Shown here: positions 43,219-52,020 of the stretch, in pieces
Layout of the letters: every line of letters starts with the position of its first letter
Position numbering within the stretch: the first letter of the stretch is position 1
NCBI RefSeq assembly: GCF_004005905.1
Contig: NZ_SACO01000007.1
Coordinates: forward strand, 124,001 to 188,000
Reading direction: 5' to 3'
Length of the DNA: 64,000 bases
Source: Novosphingobium umbonatum
GTDB lineage: Bacteria > Pseudomonadota > Alphaproteobacteria > Sphingomonadales > Sphingomonadaceae
Notes under the pieces: generated by a model
What the model was told of the DNA's origin: nothing
Database searches by the model: none
Seen by the model: the letters and a program-made list of their open reading frames with translations, nothing else
Made by a program: the position numbers and the translations under genes

Positions 43219-43778
43219 TACCCCGGTTGGCTGTTATAGCCATGGGCATACCAATTATGCACGGCCCGTTCAGGCACGGGGCTTGGCGCATCGATGCTGG
43301 CTTGCACGGCGGTATCCGCGCTGGCCTGCGCGCCGGAAACCGATGGGGCCACACTGGCCGCAGGCTTGGCGGGGCAGGTCAGCTTGCCCAGCTTGGTCTT
43401 GTCCAACGGGCGCTGCTCCATGGCGGCGGCGACCATTTCCTCGACACCTTTGGATAAGGGCTGGCGCAGGGCAGGGCTGTCCGGCGCGTCAATCTGCGCG
43501 GTGGTCAGGCTGCCATTTTCCGCCACCAGTGTGACGCCGAAGCGGGCGGTTATGGTCAGGCCTTGGGCCACTTGCCAATCCATACCAGCCTCTTTCGGGC
43601 GGGCGCTGATGTCCAGGGCCGAACCGCAGGCCATCGCTGCCAAAAATCCGGTGCTATCGGCCTGTTGCAGGCGTGTTTGGGCTATCTCCAGCCCTAGCGG
43701 CCAGGCTGCGGGCTGTTCGCTTGATGAGGAACAGGCGGCGAGCAGTGCGAGGGGGGATAGGATGAGCAGGCGTTTCAT
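43218..43778 (-). CDS. Small lipoprotein of unknown function
   Basis: 186 residues. The signal MKRLLILSPLALLAACSSSS has a clear lipobox (LAAC), and Ser at +2 favours the outer membrane. There are two more Cys (MACGS and LTCPAK). The centre is a small alpha/beta region; the C-terminal third is Ala/Ser/Pro-rich. No known family is recognised. It converges on pheT. Confidence 0.7.
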   Translation of the reverse strand: MKRLLILSPLALLAACSSSSEQPAAWPLGLEIAQTRLQQADSTGFLAAMACGSALDISARPKEAGMDWQVAQGLTITARFGVTLVAENGSLTTAQIDAPDSPALRQPLSKGVEEMVAAAMEQRPLDKTKLGKLTCPAKPAASVAPSVSGAQASADTAVQASIDAPSPVPERAVHNWYAHGYNSQPG

Positions 43779-43857
43779 GGGGAAGAAACTAGGGGGAAAT
43801 GCTTAATGTGCAATGAGCGGTTGCAGGCCGCCCATCACGCAGCAGGTCGAACCGCCA

Positions 43858-44943
43858 TCAGGTGGCAGGAGAAGGTTGCAAGGGCTGTGCTTTCTGGAAA
43901 CCTGCCGTCCATCTGGCGGCCAGAGCCACCATCGGCTTTTCGACAAGGTGCCATGACAATGCGGCCACCGGCAGGGTGCAGAAGAAATTGGCCGCCGCAA
44001 GCGCCCAGGGATTGGTGAAATGAAAGGCCTGTTGCAACAGGGTCATCACCGGAAAAGCATAGATATACATGCCGTATGAATAGTCATGCCAGTGGGCGGA
44101 AAAGGCCTCGTCCTTGACGGTCAGGAAACCAAGGCACAGTAACAGATAGCCGGCGAAAAGCGATTCGATATGGGCATGGATGCCCAAACGGTTTTGCAAA
44201 ACTGTCAGCCCGAGCAGCACCAGCAGGATGGTCCACGAGAGCTTGATCTTGTCTTTGTAAATATAGGCCGCGATCCCCAACGCGAACACCGTCCATAGAC
44301 GATCAATACGGGCAAAATTATAGCCCAGACTGCTTTGATCCGTAATGCCAAAGGGTTGCCAGTGCCATGCCAGTACAAAGGCGATGGTTGCGGGGAAGAT
44401 CACGCGGCTCATCAATTCCTTTTTGGAGAGCCCCGCAAGGAAGATGATCGTGAGCAGGGCATAGCAGCCGATTTCCCAAGGGATGGTCCAAAGCGAGCCA
44501 TTGATGTTGCACAGCGCGCCTTCGCAATTCACGCCGGTAAGGCTGTAGCTGCCGCCCAGAAACAGGGCGTTTTTCAGCATGAAGCCTTTGGTTTCGCCGC
44601 GCAGGTAATCGTGCAGGGGAACGTTGGTGAACAGGCTGCCGATCAGCACGACCAGCACAATCGAAGCGATCAGCCCGGGCCAGATACGCGCCAGTCGGGC
44701 GCTGAAAAAGGCCACGGCACTTTGTCGGCGGATCAGGCTAGCATAGACGAGGAAGCCGCTGAGGAAAAAGAAGCCGTCCACCGCAAAATAGGAGATTTTT
44801 TCGCCAAGATAGGGCGAGAAAAAGTCCGCATCGGTTTTGCCGATAGTTGCCTCATAAGTATGAGACAGAATGACCGACGATGCCAGAATAAGCCTCGCAA
44901 GGTTGAAATTGTTGTTTTTTGTTGAGGCTTCTATAGTGAGCAT
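43858..44943 (-). CDS. Membrane acyltransferase (AT3/OafA-like)
   Basis: 361 residues from the ATG at 44941-44943, with AAAGGGCGG upstream. It has about ten transmembrane segments. Helix 1 holds FNLARLILASSVILSHTYE, where the His resembles the acyltransferase-3 catalytic-region His. The FFFLSGFLVYAS block (usual AT3 FFVLSGFLI) and the RLARIWPGL motif follow. Such enzymes O-acetylate or succinylate surface sugars from the cytosolic acyl-donor side. It may decorate LPS, EPS or a lipid; context does not tell. Divergent from the aldose epimerase gene. Confidence 0.85.
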   Translation of the reverse strand: MLTIEASTKNNNFNLARLILASSVILSHTYEATIGKTDADFFSPYLGEKISYFAVDGFFFLSGFLVYASLIRRQSAVAFFSARLARIWPGLIASIVLVVLIGSLFTNVPLHDYLRGETKGFMLKNALFLGGSYSLTGVNCEGALCNINGSLWTIPWEIGCYALLTIIFLAGLSKKELMSRVIFPATIAFVLAWHWQPFGITDQSSLGYNFARIDRLWTVFALGIAAYIYKDKIKLSWTILLVLLGLTVLQNRLGIHAHIESLFAGYLLLCLGFLTVKDEAFSAHWHDYSYGMYIYAFPVMTLLQQAFHFTNPWALAAANFFCTLPVAALSWHLVEKPMVALAARWTAGFQKAQPLQPSPAT

Positions 44944-45068
44944 CGATACCGCCCTTTGGGGTGCGTGCAGCTTGCAAATGCGCGGAAGGCACATGGTGGC
45001 GGTCCGGAGCAGTGTTTGGACATGACTTTAGGTTTTATATTAGGCAAAATCTATCTGGTGGTCGAAAA

Positions 45069-45950
45069 ATGTCTTCTCCGGTGAATTACCTAATTTCCAA
45101 TGAAGCCCTGCAGGCCGAGATATCCCCTTGGGGAGCAGAGCTGCTTTCTCTCAAGAACTCCAATGGCTTGGAGTATATGACCGACGCTGACCCTGCTTTT
45201 TGGTCTGGGCATGCGCCGCTACTTTTTCCTATCGTGGGGTCTCTTTCGTGCGATAAATTTAACCACGCGGGGCGTGCCTATGCTCTCCCGCGCCACGGTT
45301 TTGCCCGCCGCAGCCAGTTTTCTCTGGTGGAGTCGCGCGGGGACACTGTGACTTTCGCGCTGGAGGACAGCGAGGCAACGCGCGCTGTCTATCCCTTTGC
45401 CTTCCGGCTTGAGATGGCTTTCGCTTTGACCGGCGCCACGCTGCATATGACCGCCACGGTGCATAATACCGGCGAGGGCGATCTGCCTTTCAGCTTTGGT
45501 TATCACCCCGCCTTTGCATGGCCGCTGCCCGAAGGTGGGGCCAAGGAGCAGCATAGGCTGGTGTTCGAGCAGGACGAACCTGCCCCCATCCATCGTGTCG
45601 CCAAGGGTACCGGTGTGTTGCTACCTGAAGTGGAGGCCACGCCGGTACTGGGGCGCGAATTGGTCTTGCGCGAAAGCCTGTTCGAGGCTGACGCGGTGAT
45701 CTGGAAGGATCTGGCGAGTCGCAAGCTCACTTATGCCTCGCCCGAAGGCCCCGCGTTGGACATCAGTTTCCCCGACACGCCCGATCTTGGCCTGTGGCAA
45801 GTGCCCGGTGCCCGCTATATTTGCATCGAGCCTTGGGCCGGCCATGCGGATCCGCAGGGGTTTGATGGCGAGTTTGTCCAGAAACCGGGCATCGTGCTGC
45901 TGCCCTCTGGCGGAACACGGGCATTCCGGATGTGTGTAACCTTGCGTTGA
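45069..45950 (+). CDS. Aldose 1-epimerase family protein (LacX-like)
   Basis: 293 residues from the ATG at 45069 behind TGGTGG. Galactose-mutarotase fold with the His of FGYHPAFAWPL and the C-terminal CIEPWAGHADPQGFD, both typical of the LacX subgroup. It likely interconverts anomers of a hexose or hexose phosphate. Specific substrate unknown. It overlaps the next small gene by 19 bases. Confidence 0.88.
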   Translation: MSSPVNYLISNEALQAEISPWGAELLSLKNSNGLEYMTDADPAFWSGHAPLLFPIVGSLSCDKFNHAGRAYALPRHGFARRSQFSLVESRGDTVTFALEDSEATRAVYPFAFRLEMAFALTGATLHMTATVHNTGEGDLPFSFGYHPAFAWPLPEGGAKEQHRLVFEQDEPAPIHRVAKGTGVLLPEVEATPVLGRELVLRESLFEADAVIWKDLASRKLTYASPEGPALDISFPDTPDLGLWQVPGARYICIEPWAGHADPQGFDGEFVQKPGIVLLPSGGTRAFRMCVTLR

Positions 45951-46348
45951 GCCCGAACCAAGGAACCTATCTGCCGCGTTGGGTGTTGGTTGGTTGGGTC
46001 ATCTTGCTGTTGTCGCTTGCCTCCTTGCTATTTTGGGTGAGGGGAGAAGGGCAGCGGCGGGATGCGACCAATACGCGGCTCGTTTATTCAGCTATGGTTC
46101 GGCAGCCCCCAGATGAAGTGGCCTCTTGCTTGCATGATGGGCTGCCACTGACGGGCCCGTGGCATGTTGACAGCGAGGGGTCTCGGCATTGGCAGGGATG
46201 GAATCCGGCGCGCCATTTGCGGGTCGATCTGGTGCAGGCGGGCGAGTTTTTCCGTGTGACGGTGGGAACACCTTTGGGGCGACCATTGCGGGATCAGGAG
46301 GCTTTGGTTCTAGGGCGATGTCTCAAGCCGGAGCAACGCACAGGATAG
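45932..46348 (+). CDS. Small single-span membrane protein, hypothetical
   Basis: 138 residues from a GTG at 45932 that overlaps the epimerase gene by 19 bases. It has one strong transmembrane helix (VLVGWVILLLSLASLLFWV) followed by a soluble domain with two Cys (EVASCLHDG and VLGRCLKP). Codon choice in the region after the helix is like the neighbours. There is no good Shine-Dalgarno and no recognised family, so it is a reasonable but unproven gene lying between the epimerase gene and prfC. Confidence 0.5.
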   Translation: MCNLALSPNQGTYLPRWVLVGWVILLLSLASLLFWVRGEGQRRDATNTRLVYSAMVRQPPDEVASCLHDGLPLTGPWHVDSEGSRHWQGWNPARHLRVDLVQAGEFFRVTVGTPLGRPLRDQEALVLGRCLKPEQRTG

Positions 46349-46382
46349 ACGAAAAGCCCGCCACCATGTAAGCGCCGCAGCC

Positions 46383-47942
46383 ATGACCGAGCCTACCTCC
46401 AATCGCCGCACCTTTGCCATCATTTCCCACCCTGACGCGGGTAAGACCACGCTGACCGAAAAGCTGTTGCTGAACGGTGGCGCGATCCACTTGGCGGGGC
46501 AGGTGAAGGCGCGCGGCGCGGCGCGGCGTGCGCGTTCGGACTGGATGAAGATCGAGCAGCAGCGCGGGATTTCCGTGACCAGCTCGGTGATGACCTTTGC
46601 CCGCGAATTTGACGGGCTGGGCGAGATCACCTTCAACCTGCTCGACACGCCGGGCCACGAGGATTTTTCCGAGGACACCTATCGCACGCTGACCGCGGTG
46701 GATTCGGCGATCATGGTGATAGACGCGGCCAAGGGTATCGAGCCGCAGACGCGCAAGCTGTTTGAAGTGTGTCGTATGCGCAATGTGCCGATCATCACTT
46801 TCGTCAACAAGGTGGACCGCGAAGGCCGCCCTGTTTACGAAATTCTGGATGAAGTGGCCGATGCGCTGGCGCTGGACGTGTCCCCGCAAAGCTGGCCGGT
46901 GGGCATGGGCGGTCTGTTCGAGGGTATTCTTGATCTGGCCAGTGGAAGGATCAGCCGCCCCGAAGGCGATAGCCGCGAATTTCTGGGCAAGGTGGACTAT
47001 GAACCCGTGCCCGCCGAATTCGCCGAGGAGATCGAACTGGGCCAGATGGGCTATCCCGAATTTGATCTGGAAGCCTATCGCCATGGCGATCTGACGCCGG
47101 TGTTTTTCGGTTCCGCGCTCAAGAATTTTGGCGTGGCCGAATTGATCGAGGCGATTGCCCGTCTGGCCCCGCCGCCGCGCCCGCAGCCCTCTTCCAATAC
47201 ATTGGGCGAGGCAGGCGTGATTGAGCCGACGGACAAGGAAGTGACCGGCTTCATCTTCAAGGTGCAGGCCAATATGGACCCCATGCACCGCGACCGCATC
47301 GCTTTCATGCGTCTGGTCTCGGGCACGTTCAAGCGCGGGATGAAGCTGACCCCTTCGGGTTCGGGCAAGCCGATGGCGGTACATTCGCCCATCCTGTTCT
47401 TTGCGCAGGACCGCGAGATTGCCGATGAGGCGATGCCCGGCGACATCATCGGCATTCCCAACCACGGCACTTTGCGCGTGGGCGATACGCTGAGCGAGGC
47501 CAACAAGGTGCGCTTTACCGGCCTGCCCAATTTTGCGCCGGAAATCCTGCGCCGCGTGCAGTTGAAGGACCCCACCAAGACCAAGCAGCTGCGCAAGGCT
47601 TTGGACGACCTGTCGGAAGAGGGCGTCATTCAGGTGTTCTATCCCGAAATCGGCAGCCAGTGGATTGTCGGCGTGGTGGGGCAGTTGCAGCTTGAAGTGC
47701 TGATCAGCCGGTTGGAGGCTGAATATAAGGTAGCCGCCGTGCTGGAAGGCGCGCCATTTGATACCGCCCGCTGGATCAAGGGATCGGACGCCGCGCTGCG
47801 CGACTTTGCCGAATTCAACAAGAGCAATCTGGCCAAGGATCGCGATGGCGATCCGGTGTTCATGGCGCGCTCGGTGTGGGATGTGTCCTATCAGCAGGAG
47901 CGCAACCCCGAACTGACCTTCTCGGCCACCAAGGAGCGCTGA
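46383..47942 (+). CDS. prfC: Peptide chain release factor 3
   Basis: 519 residues, a translational GTPase. G1 is SHPDAGKTTLTEKLL, switch I includes EQQRGISVTSSVM, G3 is DTPGHEDFSEDTYRTL and G4 NKVDREGRP. Domains II and III follow (GDIIGIPNHGTLRVGDTL). RF3 recycles RF1 and RF2 from the ribosome after termination. Only a weak Shine-Dalgarno precedes the ATG. Confidence 0.95.
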   Translation: MTEPTSNRRTFAIISHPDAGKTTLTEKLLLNGGAIHLAGQVKARGAARRARSDWMKIEQQRGISVTSSVMTFAREFDGLGEITFNLLDTPGHEDFSEDTYRTLTAVDSAIMVIDAAKGIEPQTRKLFEVCRMRNVPIITFVNKVDREGRPVYEILDEVADALALDVSPQSWPVGMGGLFEGILDLASGRISRPEGDSREFLGKVDYEPVPAEFAEEIELGQMGYPEFDLEAYRHGDLTPVFFGSALKNFGVAELIEAIARLAPPPRPQPSSNTLGEAGVIEPTDKEVTGFIFKVQANMDPMHRDRIAFMRLVSGTFKRGMKLTPSGSGKPMAVHSPILFFAQDREIADEAMPGDIIGIPNHGTLRVGDTLSEANKVRFTGLPNFAPEILRRVQLKDPTKTKQLRKALDDLSEEGVIQVFYPEIGSQWIVGVVGQLQLEVLISRLEAEYKVAAVLEGAPFDTARWIKGSDAALRDFAEFNKSNLAKDRDGDPVFMARSVWDVSYQQERNPELTFSATKER

Positions 47943-47951
47943 GTTTAAGTC

Positions 47952-47983
47952 GCAGCCCTTGGTGACAGAGCGCCAAGGGCTGC
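47952..47983. terminator. Bidirectional terminator between prfC and the glycosyltransferase gene
   Basis: GCAGCCCTTGG and CCAAGGGCTGC form a perfect 11-bp stem with a 10-base loop between convergent genes. Confidence 0.75.
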
Positions 47984-47989
47984 AAGCTG

Positions 47990-48868
47990 TTATTGCATCA
48001 GCAAGCGGTGGCCATCGACAAAACGCCACAAGCGGCAGCGGATCAGCATGCCGCAGGCTTTCAACTTTTCATCCAGCCCGTTCAGGGCAGGGCTGGTGAG
48101 GATCTTGATCGAGTGGAGGGGGATGGAGGGTAGCAGCGCCCAAGTGCGCAGTAGCCAGACCAGCGACTTGCCCCCGCGCTGTTTGAACAGGGCAAAGCCT
48201 TCCGCGTTCAGCCTCTGCCACTTTTTGCGCAATTGCTCCCAATCGGCGCGGGCAGGGTGCCCCACGACCGCCTTGGCCGCATAGCCGATTTTATAGCCCA
48301 TATCACCCGCGCGCAGGCACCATTCCTTGTCCTCGGACACTTCGGTGCGGAATTCGCCCACATGGGTGAAAACATCGCGCTTGCAGAGCAGATTGGCGGT
48401 GACAGTGAATTTCTGCTTTTCCACATAGCTGCGGTTGTCGAAGGCGAAGACCATTTCAAAGCCCTCCGCGCCGTTTTTGGCACGATCCTGCGGGACCAGC
48501 ACCGTCATCGCGCCCCCGACAAAATCGGCATGTTCCATCGCCTTGACGCCTTCGGACAGCCATTCGCTTTCGGGGATACAGTCTGAATCGGTAAAGGCCA
48601 GTATCTCGCCACGGGCGTGGGGCACGGCCGCGTTGCGCGCGGGACCGGCGCCCTTGATCGGGGCATGGATGACTTTCGCGCGGCCGCCCGCCAATTGGCA
48701 GACCGCATCCAAGCCCACCGGGGAATTGTTGTCGCCCACGATGATCTCGAAACGGTCGCGCGGATAGGTCTGCGCCATCAAGGCATTGAGGCAGGCATCG
48801 AGCCCGTTGAGATCATTGTAATGGGGCACGATCACGCTGACAAAGGGCAGGCTGTTTGGCAGCGACAT
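47990..48868 (-). CDS. Family 2 glycosyltransferase
   Basis: 292 residues with a GT-A fold: FVSVIVPHYNDLNGLDACLN at the N-terminus and the DxD-type metal motif in AFTDSDCIPESEWL. A conserved acidic motif (SEDKEWCLRAGDMGYKIGY) follows the ED-type catalytic region. It has a short hydrophobic stretch near the end but no true membrane anchor. It probably adds a sugar to an extracellular or lipid-linked glycan. It is isolated from other glycan genes. Confidence 0.87.
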   Translation of the reverse strand: MSLPNSLPFVSVIVPHYNDLNGLDACLNALMAQTYPRDRFEIIVGDNNSPVGLDAVCQLAGGRAKVIHAPIKGAGPARNAAVPHARGEILAFTDSDCIPESEWLSEGVKAMEHADFVGGAMTVLVPQDRAKNGAEGFEMVFAFDNRSYVEKQKFTVTANLLCKRDVFTHVGEFRTEVSEDKEWCLRAGDMGYKIGYAAKAVVGHPARADWEQLRKKWQRLNAEGFALFKQRGGKSLVWLLRTWALLPSIPLHSIKILTSPALNGLDEKLKACGMLIRCRLWRFVDGHRLLMQ

Positions 48869-49308
48869 ATTTCAAACTCCGTTTTCAACGCCGTCGGTGT
48901 GGCGACCATGCTCTTGTCAGACGGGATGCGTTTTGCGGGTGTTCTGGCCGCCCCGCATCGTCACGGTTAGATGGAATGTCCTTCAAACCTATGACTTCTT
49001 AAGGAAACTAGCCTGATTTGTGTTGGTTTATAGAGGGGCGTCGGGGGATATGACAATCATTGATTTTCCACCCCGCTGATCATCCATGCCGCCATTGTGC
49101 AGGAGCGGGTGCAAATTTTAAGCAGTCTATCCGGAAAACCACTGCCTAAAATTTAATCACTTGCGCGAGAATCGGGCTTTTGCCCTGCCTTTATCCGTGC
49201 AGTGGCCAGCGCGAAGCCGCGAATTTGCGGGATTTCGTAAATTGGCACGCCCCTTGCTGAGTATCTGGCAACCGGCGCTGGGCCGGGATTGGCTAATAGG
49301 GGATAGGC
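48869..49308. other. Control region between the glycosyltransferase gene and glnK
   Basis: 440 bases without a gene. It contains a sigma-54 promoter at 49242-49258 and, upstream of it, TGCA-N8-TGCA at 49098-49113, which resembles part of an NtrC (TGCACY-N5-GGTGCA-like) site. The rest is AT-richer and holds nothing else I recognise. Confidence 0.6.
49242..49258 (+). promoter_or_regulatory. Sigma-54 (RpoN) promoter of glnK-amtB
   Basis: TTGGCACGCCCCTTGCT fits the RpoN consensus TGGCACG-N4-TTGC(A/T) at every fixed position: GG at -24, GC at -12. It lies about 50 bases before the glnK start. This is what NtrC-controlled, nitrogen-starvation-induced glnK-amtB operons have. Confidence 0.9.
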
Positions 49309-49647
49309 ATGAAGTTCATCATCGCCATCATCAAGCCGTTCAAGCTTGACGAGGTGCGTGAAGCCCTCGGCGCTCTCGGTGTCGCCGGTCTGACGGTGTC
49401 CGAAGTGAAAGGGTTTGGTCGGCAAAAGGGGCAGACCGAGATTTATCGCGGTGCCGAATATTCGACCAACATGCTGCCTAAGGTGAAGATCGAGATCGCC
49501 GCCAGCGACGAACTGGCTCCGCGCGTGGTCGAAACGATCCAGCAGGCCGCCAGCACCGAAGCCATCGGCGATGGCAAGATCTTCGTGCTCGAATTGGCTT
49601 CCGCAACCCGTATCCGCACCGGCGAAACCGGGGATATCGCGCTGTGA
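49309..49647 (+). CDS. glnK: Nitrogen regulatory PII protein
   Basis: 112 residues, standard length. The T-loop with uridylylation site Tyr51 reads TEIYRGAEYSTNMLPKVKIE; the C-terminal GDGKIFVLELASATRIRTGE is intact. PII senses ATP, ADP and 2-oxoglutarate and closes the ammonium channel AmtB when nitrogen is plentiful. The AmtB gene follows 29 bases downstream, so this is probably GlnK rather than a glnA-linked GlnB. Confidence 0.95.
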   Translation: MKFIIAIIKPFKLDEVREALGALGVAGLTVSEVKGFGRQKGQTEIYRGAEYSTNMLPKVKIEIAASDELAPRVVETIQQAASTEAIGDGKIFVLELASATRIRTGETGDIAL

Positions 49648-49676
49648 CCGGCGCCAGCCTTAGGAGTAAACCCACT

Positions 49677-51101
49677 ATGATCCGCAAGATTTTGTGCGGC
49701 GCCGGGGCTATGGGCGCTTCGCTCTTTGCTTCTTCCGCCGCTTTTGCCCAGGCTGCGCTGGTCAAGGCGCCCGATGCTGCTGCTCAGGCCGCTATGGTCA
49801 ACAAGGGCGACGTGGCATGGATGCTCGTTTCCTCGGCGCTGGTGCTGTTGATGAGCGTGCCTGCTCTGGCGCTGTTCTACGGCGGTCTGGTCCGCACCAA
49901 GAATATGCTCAGCCTGTTGATGCAGGTGCTGATGATCGTTTCGGTCGCGGCCCTGTGCTGGGTTGGCTGGGGCTATTCGATGGCCTTCACCTCTTCGGGC
50001 AGCCCGTTCCCCGCGCTGTTCGGCGGTCTTTCCAAGGCCTTCCTGATGGGCGTGACGACGTCGACCTATGCGGCGACTTTCTCGAACAACGTCTATCTGC
50101 CTGAATATGTTTATGTCATCTTCCAGATGACCTTCGCCTGCATCACCCCCGCGCTGATCGTGGGTGCCTTTGCAGAACGCATCAAGTTCACGCCGTTGAT
50201 CATCTTCACCGTGCTGTGGCTGACGCTGGTCTATTTCCCGATGGCCCACATGGTGTGGTATTTCGCCGGTCCGGACTTCCTGGCTGACGCTCCCACCGAC
50301 TCGGGTCTGCTCTATGGCTGGGGTGCTCTGGACTTTGCTGGCGGCACCGTGGTGCATATCAACGCCGGTATCGCTGGTCTGGTTGGCTGCATCATGATCG
50401 GCAAGCGTCTGGGCCATGGCAAGGAAGCCACCCCTCCGCACTCGCTGACCATGACCATGATCGGTGCCTCGCTGCTGTGGGTTGGTTGGTTCGGTTTCAA
50501 CGCCGGTTCGAACCTGGAAGCTAACGGTCTGGCCGCTCTTGCCTTCATCAACACCTTCGTTGCCACCGCTGCCGCTGCTGTCAGCTGGTCGGTTGTCGAA
50601 CAGGTCAAGCATGGCAAGCCCTCGCTGCTGGGCGCTGCTTCGGGTGCTGTGGCCGGTCTGGTTGCCATCACGCCTGCTTCGGGCTTTGCCCATCCGATGA
50701 CCTCGGTTGTGCTGGGTCTGGTTGTCTCGCCGATCTGCTTCTTCTTCGTCTCGACCGTGAAGAGCAAGCTCAAGTATGACGACACGCTGGACGTGTTCGG
50801 CGTGCATGGTATCGGCGGTATCGTCGGCGCCATCGCCACCGGCATCGTGGCTGACCCCTCGCTGGGCGGTCAGGGCTGGATCGACTACACCGTGTTCCCC
50901 GCCGTTGCCGGCAAGTATGACATGGCCGTTCAGGTCATCACCCAGATCAAGGCTGTGCTGGTCACGCTGGTGTGGTCGGGTGTTGGTTCGGCTGTGCTCT
51001 ACTTCGTGATCGACAAGATCTTCGGTCTGCGTCCTTCGGAAGAAGCCGAGCGCGAAGGTCTGGACATCACCGAACACGGCGAACGCGCCTACAACTACTA
51101 A
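49677..51101 (+). CDS. amtB: Ammonium transporter AmtB
   Basis: 474 residues; start ATG 49677 with TTAGGAG upstream. A cleavable signal peptide (ASLFASSAAFAQA) precedes eleven transmembrane helices. The substrate-channel signatures DFAGGTVVHINAGIAGLVG (with the conserved Asp and His) and FGVHGIGGIVGAIATGI (second His) are intact. The C-terminal cytoplasmic tail ends ERAYNY. It imports ammonium and is gated by GlnK. Confidence 0.96.
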   Translation: MIRKILCGAGAMGASLFASSAAFAQAALVKAPDAAAQAAMVNKGDVAWMLVSSALVLLMSVPALALFYGGLVRTKNMLSLLMQVLMIVSVAALCWVGWGYSMAFTSSGSPFPALFGGLSKAFLMGVTTSTYAATFSNNVYLPEYVYVIFQMTFACITPALIVGAFAERIKFTPLIIFTVLWLTLVYFPMAHMVWYFAGPDFLADAPTDSGLLYGWGALDFAGGTVVHINAGIAGLVGCIMIGKRLGHGKEATPPHSLTMTMIGASLLWVGWFGFNAGSNLEANGLAALAFINTFVATAAAAVSWSVVEQVKHGKPSLLGAASGAVAGLVAITPASGFAHPMTSVVLGLVVSPICFFFVSTVKSKLKYDDTLDVFGVHGIGGIVGAIATGIVADPSLGGQGWIDYTVFPAVAGKYDMAVQVITQIKAVLVTLVWSGVGSAVLYFVIDKIFGLRPSEEAEREGLDITEHGERAYNY

Positions 51102-51200
51102 GTTTTTCCAAGTTTGGCGGGTTCGGGAAGGGACTTCCTCCTCTCCTCCTCTCTCTAACCGGACCTGCCATCCGATGTTCCTCCTGCGAACGACCAACTT

Positions 51201-51237
51201 AAAAGGGCCGGAGCCAGCCGCTCCGGCCCCTTTTTTA
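51201..51237 (+). terminator. Rho-independent terminator after amtB
   Basis: GGGCCGGAGC-CAGCC-GCTCCGGCCC is a perfect 10-bp stem followed by TTTTTT, 100 bases after the stop. On the other strand it is also near the end of the DUF442 gene. Confidence 0.9.
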
Positions 51238-51257
51238 TGGGCGCAGGAAGGAAGGGT

Positions 51258-51689
51258 TTACTTGGCCTGCGCGGCCAGCATGTCCATCAACGGGCGCACG
51301 GGGCTGACATCATAGCCTGCCTGCAGCGCCTTCATCGTCACCCCGTCCAGATCGGCGCCGGTGCTGGCCTGAGCCAGAGCCCAAAGCAGGGTGGAGCGGG
51401 TGCCTGAGCGGCAATAGGCCAGAACCGGCCCTTCATTCTGCTTCAAGGCATCGACCATGGCAGCCACTTGCGTCGGGCTGAAACCGGCATGGCTGATCGG
51501 GATTGCGACGTAGGCCATGCCTGCGGCCTTGGCGGCGGCCTCGATCACCTCGCCGGGGGTCTGGTCATCGCTTTCACCCTCGGGGCGGTTGTTGATGATC
51601 AGGGCAAAACCGGCTTCGGCAGCCTGTGCCACATCGTCTAGCGTGATCTGCGGGCTGGCAAAGACCCTGTCGGTGAGCTGGCGGAACAT
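51258..51689 (-). CDS. TIGR01244/DUF442-type phosphatase-like sulfur transferase
   Basis: 143 residues from the ATG at 51687-51689 with AGGAG at an 11-base spacing; a GTG 12 bases earlier has no room for it. The C-terminal active-site loop AYCRSGTRSTLLWALAQ has the Cys-x5-Arg-like pattern of DSP/PTP folds, and the N-terminus FRQLTDRVFASPQI matches beta-lactamase-hydrolase-like proteins. Relatives are fused to sulphide-metabolising Blh or persulphide dioxygenase domains. Function here is inferred. Confidence 0.8.
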   Translation of the reverse strand: MFRQLTDRVFASPQITLDDVAQAAEAGFALIINNRPEGESDDQTPGEVIEAAAKAAGMAYVAIPISHAGFSPTQVAAMVDALKQNEGPVLAYCRSGTRSTLLWALAQASTGADLDGVTMKALQAGYDVSPVRPLMDMLAAQAK

Positions 51690-52020
51690 GGGGCTTGGCA
51701 CTCCTTTGCGAAATCGGGCCGAACTGTGTGAAAAACGCGCGGCCGCCAGGGAAATATGGGTGCTGCTGTGCCGAACAGGCGGCCAAGGGGCAAGTTTCCA
51801 TTGATCCGCAGTGATGCTTTTTGGTCGCCATGGCAGAAAAATGACAAATCGTGGGCTGGGCTTGCGAATCTGTTCGCCATGTCAAAACTTTTGGGCTATG
51901 TGGCAAATTGCAGTGGAAAGGGCTGTGCGTCAGGCGCAGCTGCTTGCCCTGTCACCTGATGCGTTTCGTCCACGTATCAGGCGATGTGGTTCAGGGCGAA
52001 GCGAAGGTACGTTCGGTTTT
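51690..52020. other. Control region and leader of the double cold-shock gene
   Basis: 331 bases without a gene. A hairpin of CCTGAT-CGT with ACG-ATCAGG (51955-51981) lies in what should be the 5' leader. Long structured leaders are common for cold-shock mRNAs. No promoter is convincing. Confidence 0.4.

Noticed and set aside
49153..49425. Minus-strand frame across the glnK promoter and start
   Set aside because: It is antisense to glnK and crosses the sigma-54 promoter; no motif.
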